Assembly: GCF_049959315.1 (NCBI RefSeq)
Contig: NZ_CP188201.1
Length of the DNA stretch: 64,000 nucleotides
Origin: Serratia proteamaculans_D
GTDB taxonomy: Bacteria; Pseudomonadota; Gammaproteobacteria; Enterobacterales; Enterobacteriaceae
Direction: 5' to 3' (one strand)
Positions 42,813 through 51,557 of the stretch are shown piece by piece (within the stretch, counting starts at the first letter, position 1; each line of letters opens with the position of its first letter). Below the pieces are notes generated by a model, which saw nothing but the letters and a program-made list of their open reading frames with translations, made no database searches and was not told the origin of the DNA. Made by a program: the position numbers and the translations under genes.

Positions 42813-44192
42813 TTACCGGTTATTCATGGTGCGTGACAACGCAGGCAGATCGGTAATATCGATGCCTTTAACCATTTCAGCCGGATGTGCTTTTTGATGA
42901 TTAATGATAGTGATCGCCGCCAGTAACGCCGGGATCGCCAGGATGATGAAAATGCTGGTAGCTCCGGGGAAAATACCCAGCAATACGCCGCCCATTGACG
43001 AACTGATAATGGCGCCGCTGCGGCCGATGCCGTGCATCCAGCTGACGCCGGTGGCCCGCATTTCGGTGGGGTAGAATGCCGGTGAGAATGCCTGCAGACC
43101 GGTTTGCGCTCCGTTGATACAGATGCCGCTAACAAAGACCAACACCGCCAGCGGCGTTGGGCCAAAGCCCCAGATACCCTGTGACAGCAGGCAGAACATG
43201 CCCATCAGATAAAACAGTCCGATCACCCGTTTGGCGACGAAGCGGTCCATCAGGTAACCCACCAGCAGGCCACCCAAGGTGCCGCCCAGTTGGAACAGAC
43301 CGGCGATTATCGCCGCCCGCTCCAGTGAGAAACCGGCGCCGCGCACGATGGTCGGCAGCCAACCGTTGAGCAGGTAAATCACGAACAGCCCCATAAAATA
43401 GGTCAGCCACAGCACCAGAGTGCCCCTGGCGTAACCATGACTGAACAGTTGGAGTACGCGGGCTTTCTTTGGGATCACAGGGGTTTTCAGTATGAAGGTG
43501 GTTCCGGTGCTGAACACGCCGCCGGCGCGACGCAGGATTTGGGCAATCTTGTCCTTGTGGTGGTTGCGTACCACCATATACAGCGTAGATTCCGGCAGGA
43601 TCCAGACCAGCAGTGGCAGCAGCACCAGCGGCATGATACCGCCGAAGAACAGCACCGCTTTCCAGCCGTAGTGCGGCAGCATACCGGCGGCGATAAACCC
43701 GCCGGCACCGGACCCGATATTAAAGCCGCTGTACATCAGGGTGATCATCAGGCCGCGGCGGCGTTCGGGCATATACTCTGACACCAGCGTGACACAGTTG
43801 GGCATCACCGCGCCCAAGCCCAGGCCGGTAAGGAAACGCAGCAGGGCCATTTCCAGCGGGGTGCGGGCGAAGGTGCTCAGCAGGCTGAACAGCGCAAAGC
43901 ACAGAATTGACAGCAGCAGTACCTTCTTGCGGCCAAAACGGTCGGAATAGGGGCCGGCGATCAGCGCTCCCAAAGCGACGCCAAACATCGCAGCCCCGAG
44001 GATGGGGCCCATTTCGGCACGCGAAATCCCCCAGTCTTCAATCAGTGCAGGGGCGATAAAACCCATTACCGCGGCGTCATAACCATCAAACATGATGATC
44101 ACGAAACACAGAATTAATACCAGCCACTGATAGCCGGAAATGGGGCGGGAATCAATCCACGCTTTGACGTCGACAATGTTGCGGTTGCTCAT
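42813..44192 (-). CDS. galT: Gallate/aromatic acid MFS transporter
   Basis: A 459-residue, 12-segment transporter of the aromatic acid:H+ symporter family (PcaK, GalT type). The signature FDGYDAAVMGFIAPALIEDWG at segment 1 and GPYSDRFGRKKVLL loop are present. It leads the galT-galA-lactonase-aroQ operon. Gallate is the likely cargo by context. Confidence 0.88.
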   Translation of the reverse strand: MSNRNIVDVKAWIDSRPISGYQWLVLILCFVIIMFDGYDAAVMGFIAPALIEDWGISRAEMGPILGAAMFGVALGALIAGPYSDRFGRKKVLLLSILCFALFSLLSTFARTPLEMALLRFLTGLGLGAVMPNCVTLVSEYMPERRRGLMITLMYSGFNIGSGAGGFIAAGMLPHYGWKAVLFFGGIMPLVLLPLLVWILPESTLYMVVRNHHKDKIAQILRRAGGVFSTGTTFILKTPVIPKKARVLQLFSHGYARGTLVLWLTYFMGLFVIYLLNGWLPTIVRGAGFSLERAAIIAGLFQLGGTLGGLLVGYLMDRFVAKRVIGLFYLMGMFCLLSQGIWGFGPTPLAVLVFVSGICINGAQTGLQAFSPAFYPTEMRATGVSWMHGIGRSGAIISSSMGGVLLGIFPGATSIFIILAIPALLAAITIINHQKAHPAEMVKGIDITDLPALSRTMNNR

Positions 44193-44430
44193 CGGGTACG
44201 CTCTCTGTTTTTTTTATTAATATGTGATCGGATTAAAACTTTGGTTGCAGGCCGGAAACGTATTGAATGAGCGTCAGTGGGCATTGTCAGAATATTTATA
44301 TCATTTATTTTATAGAAAACAGCTAATTGTGTGATTTCTGGCTGACGGCTCAGTTACCACGTTAGGGACTGTGGCTGCCGGTGTCTGCCGGAAAATGATT
44401 AACGAGGTATGAGTTTTGTTTATTTGAAGC
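44193..44430. promoter_or_regulatory. Upstream region of galT
   Basis: About 240 A/T-rich bases without a gene; they must hold the galT promoter on the minus strand. I could not define a GalR site by comparing it with the galB/galR spacer. Confidence 0.4.
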
Positions 44431-44464
44431 AAAAATACGCAGGGCACCGTGGAGCGCCCTGCGT
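44431..44464 (-). terminator. Terminator of the thio-imidazole operon
   Basis: Nine-base stem ACGCAGGGC / GCCCTGCGT with a 10-base loop; on the minus strand it is followed by ATTTTTG. It lies just after the stop of the lyase gene. Confidence 0.88.
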
Positions 44465-44490
44465 TCAGAATGGGAGAGGAAAATCAGGGA

Positions 44491-46137
44491 CTATTTGCCG
44501 TATTGGCGCAACACCTGCTCTGCGGCGGCGAAGTCGGGTGCCAGTGGGCGATCGGTTTCGATAAACGGCACCCGTTGGCGTACCGCCGTGTAAAGTGCCG
44601 CTGTCGGCGCGGAGAGGGTAAAGCCGTTGTGTCGCTGCTGGCGCAGGCTCACCGCCTGGGCGTCGTGCACCAGCAAGATACCCAGCAGTTGATAGGCGTT
44701 ATCCACCTGCTGCTGAACGCGCTCAACCACCGACGGGGCATTAGTGGCAATGTCTTCGATATCACCGGCCACCGGGAAGTAATCGAGCGACACCGGCATC
44801 GCCAGCTCTTTATTGCGCATCGCCAGCATCATCACCGGTTTCTCCATCGCACCAAAGGCATGCACGGTGTGATCGGTGCCAAGGAAACGGGTCAGGCCGG
44901 TGAACGCCGGGTTATTCAGTTTCACCACCTGCTGGGCGCTGGCCAGCGAGTTGTGCGCCAGTGCCAGCCCCAACTGCTCGAAGGCCAGCACCCAGGGCAA
45001 TGGCTCAAAATTGGCGCTTGGCAGTACGGCACCCTGCAGTTTGCCTTCATTGACGTAGCCGACGGCTTCCTGGGGGCGCTGTGATGGCGGTGTGGCCCCC
45101 AGCGCCACGCCTGGGTTATCGTCGGAGCTGTTCAACTGCACCAGTAACTGGTCATAGGCCGATTGATAGCTGCGCTGCAGTTCCGCTAACAGATAGACGC
45201 CGGAGCGGAAGCTGAGCGGATCCTGCAATGGGCGACTGTCGTCGTGCTGCCACAGGCTGGAGCCAACCAGCAGTTCGCGCAGGTTTTTCCCCATCGCCGC
45301 CACTTCCGGATAGGGCCGCAGCGCCAGGGTATTGGCCAGGAAAGGGGAGACATTACCGTTGAGTGCCTGCAGGCTAAGCGCATAGGTCAGGGTATTGACC
45401 TGCATCAGATGGGCCAGTGAATCCAGCACCAGCGCGCCACTGGCCGCGGAATAGGCATTGGAACTGAGGATCGCCAGCGCGTCTTTGGCGTAAGGCGTAA
45501 TGGCCGCGGTTTGGCTGCTTTGCAGTGCTGCCATGGCGGCCATTTTATTGCCTTGGTAATACACCTCGCCTTCGCCGAGCATCGCCAGCCCGATATGGCT
45601 GATCACCGTGATATCGCCTTCACCCACCGAACCGCCAGCCGGGATCACTGGGGTAATGCCTTTATTGAGGAAGGCGACATAGGCGTCGACAATCGCCGGT
45701 TGAACGCCGCCGCCGCCGCTTAGCAAGCCATTGAGCCGGGTGACCAGAGTGGCTCGTGCCACGCGGATGCTCATGGGTTCACCGATACCGCCGGAGTGGG
45801 CATGCAGCAGGCCGACGTTAAATTTTTTCGAGGCGTCTATAACTTCCTGCGTTAGCTTGCCATGCACGTCGACCATCGGCCGATCTTTATTTAACCCAAC
45901 GCCGACCGTCAGGCCATAGATTTTCAAACCATTTTGCGCCGCCTCGATCAGTACCTTATGTGACAGTGTCACTCGATTTATGGCGGCAGGGGCGACGGCC
46001 ACCGCTTCGCCATCGGCGACGTTGGCTATCATCTGTGGGGTAATCGAGTGGCCGTCGAGTGTGACGGTGGCCACTCCAAACTGGCTATAACCGAACGTCA
46101 GCGCGGCAAGCAACGATAAGGCGAATTTTCCTGGCAT
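44491..46137 (-). CDS. Exported HAL/PAL-fold lyase without MIO, ergothionase-like
   Basis: A 548-residue relative of histidine/phenylalanine ammonia-lyase. Family parts are plain: Tyr74 in IYGLTVGVG, QDPLSFRSGVYLLAEL, SSDDNPGV and LPSANFEPLPW. But at the cofactor site, where HAL has GSVGASGDLAPLAH, this protein reads GSVGEGDITVISH (from residue 169), one residue shorter and without the Ala-Ser-Gly that makes the MIO group. It therefore cannot be an ordinary ammonia-lyase. Ergothionase, as I recall, is a MIO-free member that removes trimethylamine from a betaine, which fits. Residues 1-23 look like a Sec signal (FALSLLAALTFGY, cleavage near GVA), so it may act in the periplasm. It ends the operon. 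Confidence 0.7.
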   Translation of the reverse strand: MPGKFALSLLAALTFGYSQFGVATVTLDGHSITPQMIANVADGEAVAVAPAAINRVTLSHKVLIEAAQNGLKIYGLTVGVGLNKDRPMVDVHGKLTQEVIDASKKFNVGLLHAHSGGIGEPMSIRVARATLVTRLNGLLSGGGGVQPAIVDAYVAFLNKGITPVIPAGGSVGEGDITVISHIGLAMLGEGEVYYQGNKMAAMAALQSSQTAAITPYAKDALAILSSNAYSAASGALVLDSLAHLMQVNTLTYALSLQALNGNVSPFLANTLALRPYPEVAAMGKNLRELLVGSSLWQHDDSRPLQDPLSFRSGVYLLAELQRSYQSAYDQLLVQLNSSDDNPGVALGATPPSQRPQEAVGYVNEGKLQGAVLPSANFEPLPWVLAFEQLGLALAHNSLASAQQVVKLNNPAFTGLTRFLGTDHTVHAFGAMEKPVMMLAMRNKELAMPVSLDYFPVAGDIEDIATNAPSVVERVQQQVDNAYQLLGILLVHDAQAVSLRQQRHNGFTLSAPTAALYTAVRQRVPFIETDRPLAPDFAAAEQVLRQYGK

Positions 46138-46188
46138 GATAAGTGAACCCTTGTTATTGATTATTATGATGTTGTTATTGCGTTGTGT

Positions 46189-47529
46189 TCAGGGCTGCCG
46201 CACCGGGTGGCGGGCGATCAAATACAGGGTGATCAAGGCCAGCAGGCTGGCGATCATCACGTACCAGGCCGGTGCAAAACGGGTACCGGTATTCTGGGTC
46301 AGCCAGGTGAGGATCGCCGGGGCAAAGCCGCCGAACACCGTCACCGCCAGGTTATAGGACACCGACATGCCGCTGGCTCGCACCTGGGTGGGGAAGAGTT
46401 CAGACAATGCCGCAGGTGCCACGCCGACGAACAGCGACACCAGCATGCAAAACAGCGTTTGCACCAGGATCAGCATCGCGGTGGTGTGGTAGGCATCAAG
46501 CAACAGCAACAATGGGTAGCTGGCGACCAACAGCAATAGCGCTCCGGCCCGCAAGATTTTCAGGGTGCCAATACGGTCCGACCAGGTCCCGGCCGCCACG
46601 CAGCACACCACCATAAAGCAGTTGCCGATCAGCGCAGCCAAAAACGCCTGGTGGCTCTCAAAGTGCATCACTCGTTGAACATAGATCGGCATATAAATAA
46701 TCAGCGCATAAATGCTTACTGCCCACAGGATAGACAACCCGGTGCCGAGCAGCACCGCGCGGCGGTGAGTGCGGAACAGCAGCAATAACGGCATTTCCGG
46801 CGTGTGTGGCTCCCGCTTTTGCCGTGCCTGCTCTTCGGCAAACAGCGGCGTTTCCTCCAGCGTTTTACGCATCCACAGGCCAATCGGCGCGATAGACAGG
46901 CCGATAATGAACGGGATACGCCAGCCCCAGTCACCGACCTGCTCATGGCTGAGCGTCAGCGTGACCGCCGTTGCCACCAGAGCGCCGAGGATATTGGAGA
47001 TGCCCATGCTGGCCTGTAGCCATGAAGCGTATTGGCCTTTCTGATGCGCCGGGGCGTGCTCAATCAAAAATGCCGCTGCGCCGCCCACTTCGCCCCCGGC
47101 GGAAAAGCCTTGCAGTACCCGGCCACACAGGATCAGCAGCGGCGCACCGATACCGATTGCGCTGTACGGCGGCGCAAAGGCAATGATGGCGGTGCCGACC
47201 GCCATGGTCATGATGGTGAGCGTCAGGGCCGCCTTACGGCCAACCCGGTCACCATAAGCGCCGATCACCAAAGCACCGAGCGGGCGAATAACAAAGCCGA
47301 GGCCGAAGGCCAGGAAGGCCTCGAACAATTGGGTACCCGCATCGTTCTGATGGAAGAAGTTCTGAGCGATATACACCGCGAAAAAGGCGTATACCGAAAA
47401 GTCATACCATTCCAGCGCGTTGCCGATAGAGGCGGCAGCAATCGCTTTGCGCCCGCTGCTTTTACGTGGCGTGACGGCCGAATCGGCGACCAGCAGGGGG
47501 GCGATGGGCGGAACCGTGCTTTTATTCAT
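46189..47529 (-). CDS. ProP-like MHS transporter
   Basis: A 446-residue, 12-segment symporter of the metabolite:H+ symporter family. GNALEWYDFSVYAFFAVYIAQNFF at segment 1 and GAYGDRVGRKAALT between segments 2 and 3 are diagnostic. Relatives carry proline, betaines and organic acids, so a betaine or its lyase product is a reasonable cargo here. It starts directly at the stop of the urocanase-like gene (GGAG upstream within it) and lies 51 bases before the lyase gene. Confidence 0.85.
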   Translation of the reverse strand: MNKSTVPPIAPLLVADSAVTPRKSSGRKAIAAASIGNALEWYDFSVYAFFAVYIAQNFFHQNDAGTQLFEAFLAFGLGFVIRPLGALVIGAYGDRVGRKAALTLTIMTMAVGTAIIAFAPPYSAIGIGAPLLILCGRVLQGFSAGGEVGGAAAFLIEHAPAHQKGQYASWLQASMGISNILGALVATAVTLTLSHEQVGDWGWRIPFIIGLSIAPIGLWMRKTLEETPLFAEEQARQKREPHTPEMPLLLLFRTHRRAVLLGTGLSILWAVSIYALIIYMPIYVQRVMHFESHQAFLAALIGNCFMVVCCVAAGTWSDRIGTLKILRAGALLLLVASYPLLLLLDAYHTTAMLILVQTLFCMLVSLFVGVAPAALSELFPTQVRASGMSVSYNLAVTVFGGFAPAILTWLTQNTGTRFAPAWYVMIASLLALITLYLIARHPVRQP

Positions 47530-47531
47530 CA

Positions 47532-49184
47532 TTATTCTCCGCGAGGCAGTGAGATATAGGGCAAGGACTTGTCAGCGATCTCGTCCAGGGACTCCTGATA
47601 ACCGGCGTCGGCGTAACGCATCACGCCGGTGCTGGTGTCGTTGGTCATCGACAGTTGCAGGCGTTGTGCCGCCGCCTCACTGCCGTCGGCGATAGTGGTA
47701 ACGCCGGAGCTGGTCATGTAACCGCTATAACCACCGCCGCCGGAGTGGATTGCCACCAGATCGGCCATCGAGGCGCAGTTGACCAGCGCGTTGAGCAGCG
47801 GCCAGTCGGCGATCGCATCGGAGCCGTCCTTCATTTTTTCGGTCATGATATTCGGGTGGGTCATCGCCCCGGCATCGAGGTGATCGCGGGTAAAGGCCAT
47901 CGGGCCGGACAGGCGGCCGTCTGCCACCATGCGGTTGACTTCCAGCGCCAGCTCGGTGCGTTCGCCGTGACCGAGCCAGGCGATGCGCGCCGGTAAGCCT
48001 TCAAAGGGCACATGCTGGCGCGCCAGGGTGATCCAGTTGCTGACAATGCGGTTGTCGGCAAAGCGCTCAAGCAAGTAGTCATCGATAACCCGAATATCGT
48101 CACTGTTGTTGGACAGGGCGATCCAGCGGAACGGGCCGATAGCGCGGCAGAACAGCGGCCGCAGGAAAGCCTCGGTGAAAATAGGGATCTCGAAGGCGCG
48201 CTCAACACCGCCCTGATGGGCGTGAGTGCGGATCAGATTGCCGTTGTCGAACACCACCGCCCCGCGATCCATAAAACCGAGCATTGCCTGCACATGCTGA
48301 ACGATAGAGCGGCGACTGGCGTCCATCAGCGCATTGATGTCTTCCTCGCGCTGCCGCGCCACCTGCTCAAGGCCGTAACCGGCGGGAACGTAGCCGTACA
48401 CCAGGTCATGCGCCGCGGTCTGGTCGGTCACGATATCCGGGATCACGCCGCGCGCCAGGATCGCCGGGTAGACTTCGGCGGCATTGCCCAGCAACGCGAC
48501 GGAAAGGGATTCTTTACGCTGTTGAGCGCTGGCGATCATCATTAGTGCCTGGTCGAGATCGGCCGCCTGGTGTTGCAAAAATCCGTTTTTCAGCCGTTTG
48601 TCGATGCTGGCCTGATTGACCTCGATGGTCAGAATTGCCGCGTTGGCCAGGGTGCCTGCCAGCGGCTGAGCGCCACCCATGCCACCCAGACCGGCGGTAA
48701 GGATAAAGCGCCCGCGCAGATCGTTGTCGAAATGCCGCTCGGCAATGCGCGAGAAGATTTCATAGGTGCCCTGGATCACCCCTTGCGAACCGATATATTG
48801 CCAGTCTCCGGCGGTCAGGCCGCCCCAGCAGATCAGGTTCTCTTTTTCCCAGCGGTAGAAGTTTTCCGCCTTCGCCCATTGGCCGACCATATTGCAGTTG
48901 GCCATGATCACCAGCGGGGCGTTGGCGTGGGTTTGCAGCAGGCCAATCGGCTTGCCGGACTGCACCAGCAGGGTCTGGTCTTCACGCATGGTTTTTAACG
49001 CGTGAACGATGGCATCGTGTGACGGCCAGTCGCGCGCCGCACGGCCCAGCGCGGCGTACACCACCAGTTCATCCGGGTTTTCACCGACCGCCAGCACGTT
49101 TTCCAGCAGGCGCAGCAGCGCCTCTTGCCGCCAGCCAAGGCAGCGCAGCTGGCTGCCAGAGGTCACCTCAAAGGTTCTTTTCAT
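47532..49184 (-). CDS. Urocanase homologue, probable (S-methyl)thiourocanate hydratase
   Basis: A 550-residue NAD-dependent hydratase. The NAD site TAGLGGMGGAQPLAG (163-177), WGGLTAGDWQYIGSQG and the DGSDAIADWPLLNAL block are those of urocanase. Differences sit at the substrate site: the Cys of the GLPARICWLG motif (Cys410 in Pseudomonas) is Ala402 here, and HHGGGVG with SQHAG is HSGGGG with MTSSG. The Hut genes of this window are elsewhere and complete for the later steps, so this is not simply HutU. A thio- or S-methylthio-urocanate substrate fits the neighbours. It overlaps the DUF917 gene by four bases. Confidence 0.72.
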   Translation of the reverse strand: MKRTFEVTSGSQLRCLGWRQEALLRLLENVLAVGENPDELVVYAALGRAARDWPSHDAIVHALKTMREDQTLLVQSGKPIGLLQTHANAPLVIMANCNMVGQWAKAENFYRWEKENLICWGGLTAGDWQYIGSQGVIQGTYEIFSRIAERHFDNDLRGRFILTAGLGGMGGAQPLAGTLANAAILTIEVNQASIDKRLKNGFLQHQAADLDQALMMIASAQQRKESLSVALLGNAAEVYPAILARGVIPDIVTDQTAAHDLVYGYVPAGYGLEQVARQREEDINALMDASRRSIVQHVQAMLGFMDRGAVVFDNGNLIRTHAHQGGVERAFEIPIFTEAFLRPLFCRAIGPFRWIALSNNSDDIRVIDDYLLERFADNRIVSNWITLARQHVPFEGLPARIAWLGHGERTELALEVNRMVADGRLSGPMAFTRDHLDAGAMTHPNIMTEKMKDGSDAIADWPLLNALVNCASMADLVAIHSGGGGYSGYMTSSGVTTIADGSEAAAQRLQLSMTNDTSTGVMRYADAGYQESLDEIADKSLPYISLPRGE

Positions 49185-50272
49185 GCGGCATCTCCTGCCG
49201 GCAGGTAACTGCGTAAATCGATCCCCAGGGTTTTCTCCACCGGAGGATAGACCGCCGGATCGGTCACCGATGACGAGAGGGGGAACTGCGAGTGATGCAT
49301 ATGGAAAATCACCACTTCCATGCCGGGCTTCAGTTGCCCGGCGCTGATCGGGTTCCCGGCGTTGTCGAGCGTGGTGATCACGTCCGGGTAGCTGGCGATC
49401 CGTTCACCGTGTGCATCTTCCACCGCCATATGTTCGTTCATGATATGGATGCGGCGCAGATCCTTACCCTGACCAATGGTCACGATGCCGACGTCAAACG
49501 CCTCTTCGGTATAACGCAGGCTGTTGGTAGCCACCACGCCACTGCCAATAATCTGGCCCCCGGTATGACGGCAAATGGTATCAACCACGCCGTTGCCCCG
49601 CGCTGCCAGAATGCTTTCACCCAATGAGATCGCCTGGCTGATGCCCCCCAGTGCCGCGTGTTGACGCACATAGGCGGCCGGTATCGGGTTGCGACAGCTG
49701 GCGATAAAGCCGCCGGACATGTCGGCCGCCTTGCGCAGCACCGGCGACACTTTGGCCGTGGCGCCTTTCACCACCAGTTCGATATAGGCATTATTGGCGC
49801 GGTTGCCGCCGACGGCGGCCTGGATCATCGGCTGTGGGCTGGAAGCCAGACCGATGGAGCCCATATCGCCGGTTGGATGGGCGCGTAGATCGCCGACCGC
49901 ATCGACCACCTTGCAACCGAGCACGGCGGCAGGCAGCCAGCCGTTGAGAGTGCTGGACATGCCGTTCTGGCCGACTATCAGCCCGGCGATCGGGGCGCCC
50001 AGTTCTTGCTGCACCAGTTGCACCGCCTTGACGTAGTCGACGCCGAGCATCTGCCAGTCGGTCAGGCCGCCGGGGGCTCCAATGGCTGCTGCGGTAGCTA
50101 TCCAGGCGTCATCGGCCAATTCGTCGAGGCTGACCAGCTCCGGGCGGCCGATGGTGACCGCCAGTCGGCCCAGCTCCAGGCCGTGGGCTACCCAACCGCC
50201 ACCGCCGCAGGCAAATACCGAACCGCCTTTTACCGCGGCCTCCACATCTTTAAGTGTTAAAACACGCCCCAT
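49181..50272 (-). CDS. DUF917 / S-Me-THD protein, probable thiohydantoin desulfurase
   Basis: A 363-residue protein of the former DUF917 family, which to my knowledge is now called S-Me-THD after an S-methyl thiohydantoin desulfurase. FACGGGGWVAHGLELGR (about 20-36), AIGAPGG and GDMGSIGLASSPQ are typical of its N-terminal domain. In the proposed route it would swap the sulfur substituent for oxygen, giving hydantoin-5-propionate and methanethiol or sulfide. First gene of the leftward operon; a LysR-type box lies 128 bases upstream. Confidence 0.72.
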   Translation of the reverse strand: MGRVLTLKDVEAAVKGGSVFACGGGGWVAHGLELGRLAVTIGRPELVSLDELADDAWIATAAAIGAPGGLTDWQMLGVDYVKAVQLVQQELGAPIAGLIVGQNGMSSTLNGWLPAAVLGCKVVDAVGDLRAHPTGDMGSIGLASSPQPMIQAAVGGNRANNAYIELVVKGATAKVSPVLRKAADMSGGFIASCRNPIPAAYVRQHAALGGISQAISLGESILAARGNGVVDTICRHTGGQIIGSGVVATNSLRYTEEAFDVGIVTIGQGKDLRRIHIMNEHMAVEDAHGERIASYPDVITTLDNAGNPISAGQLKPGMEVVIFHMHHSQFPLSSSVTDPAVYPPVEKTLGIDLRSYLPAGDAA

Positions 50273-50399
50273 GGTCTGTGCTCCTGAAAGTATCGGTGAG
50301 ATTGCGCTTGAATGAATAATCTGTGAATGGTTGCGCTACCGGAATTCGATACTAGGGGGCGGCTAAGCAAAATGTCGCATTACTTTTTATCACCAGCGT

Positions 50400-50415
50400 A
50401 TAACAAAATGTTAAC
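50400..50415 (-). promoter_or_regulatory. LysR-type box before the DUF917-lyase operon
   Basis: Read in the direction of the operon it is GTTAACATTTTGTTAT, with the inner dyad TAACA-TTT-TGTTA (the LysR pattern T-N11-A). The same 16 bases occur at 51399-51414 in the same orientation relative to the other operon. It ends 128 bases before the DUF917 start. Confidence 0.75.
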
Positions 50416-50486
50416 TCATTTGGCGGGTGAATGAATTAAACCGCCATCATCCTGGATAGCGGCGTCAGAGAGAGAGCGGTAACGGT

Positions 50487-51383
50487 TTAACGCGACCAGT
50501 GGATCTGCACCGACTCCAGAGTAGCAATAAACGCCTGGGCCAGGCGTGACAGGGGCTCGTACATGCCATGCACGATGCTGATGGGGGTTTTGGCGGTGGG
50601 TTCTATCGGCCGGAAAACCACTTTGGTCCACACCGGGCCGTTGGCGGTGATTTCGTCGATCAGCGCGATACCCACTCCGGCCTGTACCAGCGCACAGGCC
50701 ACGTGGATCTGCTGTACCTCGACGGTAGGGCGCAGGATCATATCGGCGTCATCCAGCAGTTTGCGTACCAGTTGACCAATCGGGATCTCGGTGCCGTAGC
50801 CGATAAAGGGTTGGTCAATCAGATCTTCGATGCTAATCACGTTTTTGGCGGTCAGTGGGTGAGTGGCAGGCAGCGCCACCACCAGCCGGTTTTCGTATAG
50901 CTGGCGCGAATGCACATTCGGATGGCCTTCATGCAGAAAGGCCACGCCCAGTTCGACCTGTTGCGTCAGTACCGCCTGCAACAGTACGTCCGGGATCATG
51001 GTGTGCAAAATCACCCGCGCCTCGGGCAACTGTGCGTGGAACCTGGCGATGGCGCTGGGGATCAGGCCCTGGCCCAGGCTCGGGCTGCAGGCAATGCGCA
51101 GGTGACCCATGCGGTTTTGGATCAAATCTTCGGCCACTTCGTTAACCCGCTGCACCCCCTGATACACCGAGTTGACCTCGACAAACAGATGTCGTGCCTC
51201 CGGCGTTGGGTACAGCCGCCCCTTGATACGTTCAAACAGGGTCAGGCCTAACCGTTGCTCGGTATAGGCGATCAACCGTGATACCGCGGGCTGCGACACA
51301 TGCAGCAGTTTGGCGGCGCCGCTGATGGAACCGGTCAGCATGATGGCGCGGAACACTTCGATTTGCTTGAGGTTTAAACGCAC
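50487..51383 (-). CDS. LysR-type regulator of the thio-imidazole cluster
   Basis: A 298-residue LysR regulator with the winged helix-turn-helix at residues 3-62 (FRAIMLTGSISGAAKLLHVS and QPAVSRLIAYTEQRLG) and the ligand domain from about 90. It lies between the two catabolic operons, divergent from the hydantoinase gene; identical boxes at both promoters are the likely targets. The inducer is unknown. Confidence 0.88.
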   Translation of the reverse strand: MRLNLKQIEVFRAIMLTGSISGAAKLLHVSQPAVSRLIAYTEQRLGLTLFERIKGRLYPTPEARHLFVEVNSVYQGVQRVNEVAEDLIQNRMGHLRIACSPSLGQGLIPSAIARFHAQLPEARVILHTMIPDVLLQAVLTQQVELGVAFLHEGHPNVHSRQLYENRLVVALPATHPLTAKNVISIEDLIDQPFIGYGTEIPIGQLVRKLLDDADMILRPTVEVQQIHVACALVQAGVGIALIDEITANGPVWTKVVFRPIEPTAKTPISIVHGMYEPLSRLAQAFIATLESVQIHWSR

Positions 51384-51398
51384 ACGCCCTCCACAATG

Positions 51399-51414
51399 GT
51401 TAACATTTTGTTAT
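51399..51414 (+). promoter_or_regulatory. LysR-type box between regulator and hydantoinase gene
   Basis: GTTAACATTTTGTTAT, identical to the box at 50400-50415 when each is read in the direction of its catabolic operon. It starts 16 bases upstream of the lysR start and ends 144 bases before the hydantoinase ATG, so it can serve both autoregulation and activation. Confidence 0.78.
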
Positions 51415-51557
51415 GCACGAGTGATAAACAAGCATAAGACAGAATAGACAGCCTCACCCTACACTGGCCTTGGTATCGGCACAACCGGCCGATTGAAAAG
51501 CTGAGAACCCTGCATGTTTATGCAGTTGTCGGGCGAATTGAAATAAGGGGAGGCGCT

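Noticed and set aside
44491..49184. Reading the HAL-like and urocanase-like genes as hutH and hutU
   Set aside because: The lyase lacks the Ala-Ser-Gly needed for the MIO cofactor and has a signal peptide, and the urocanase homologue lacks the active-site Cys; both sit with a DUF917 gene and not with the Hut genes.
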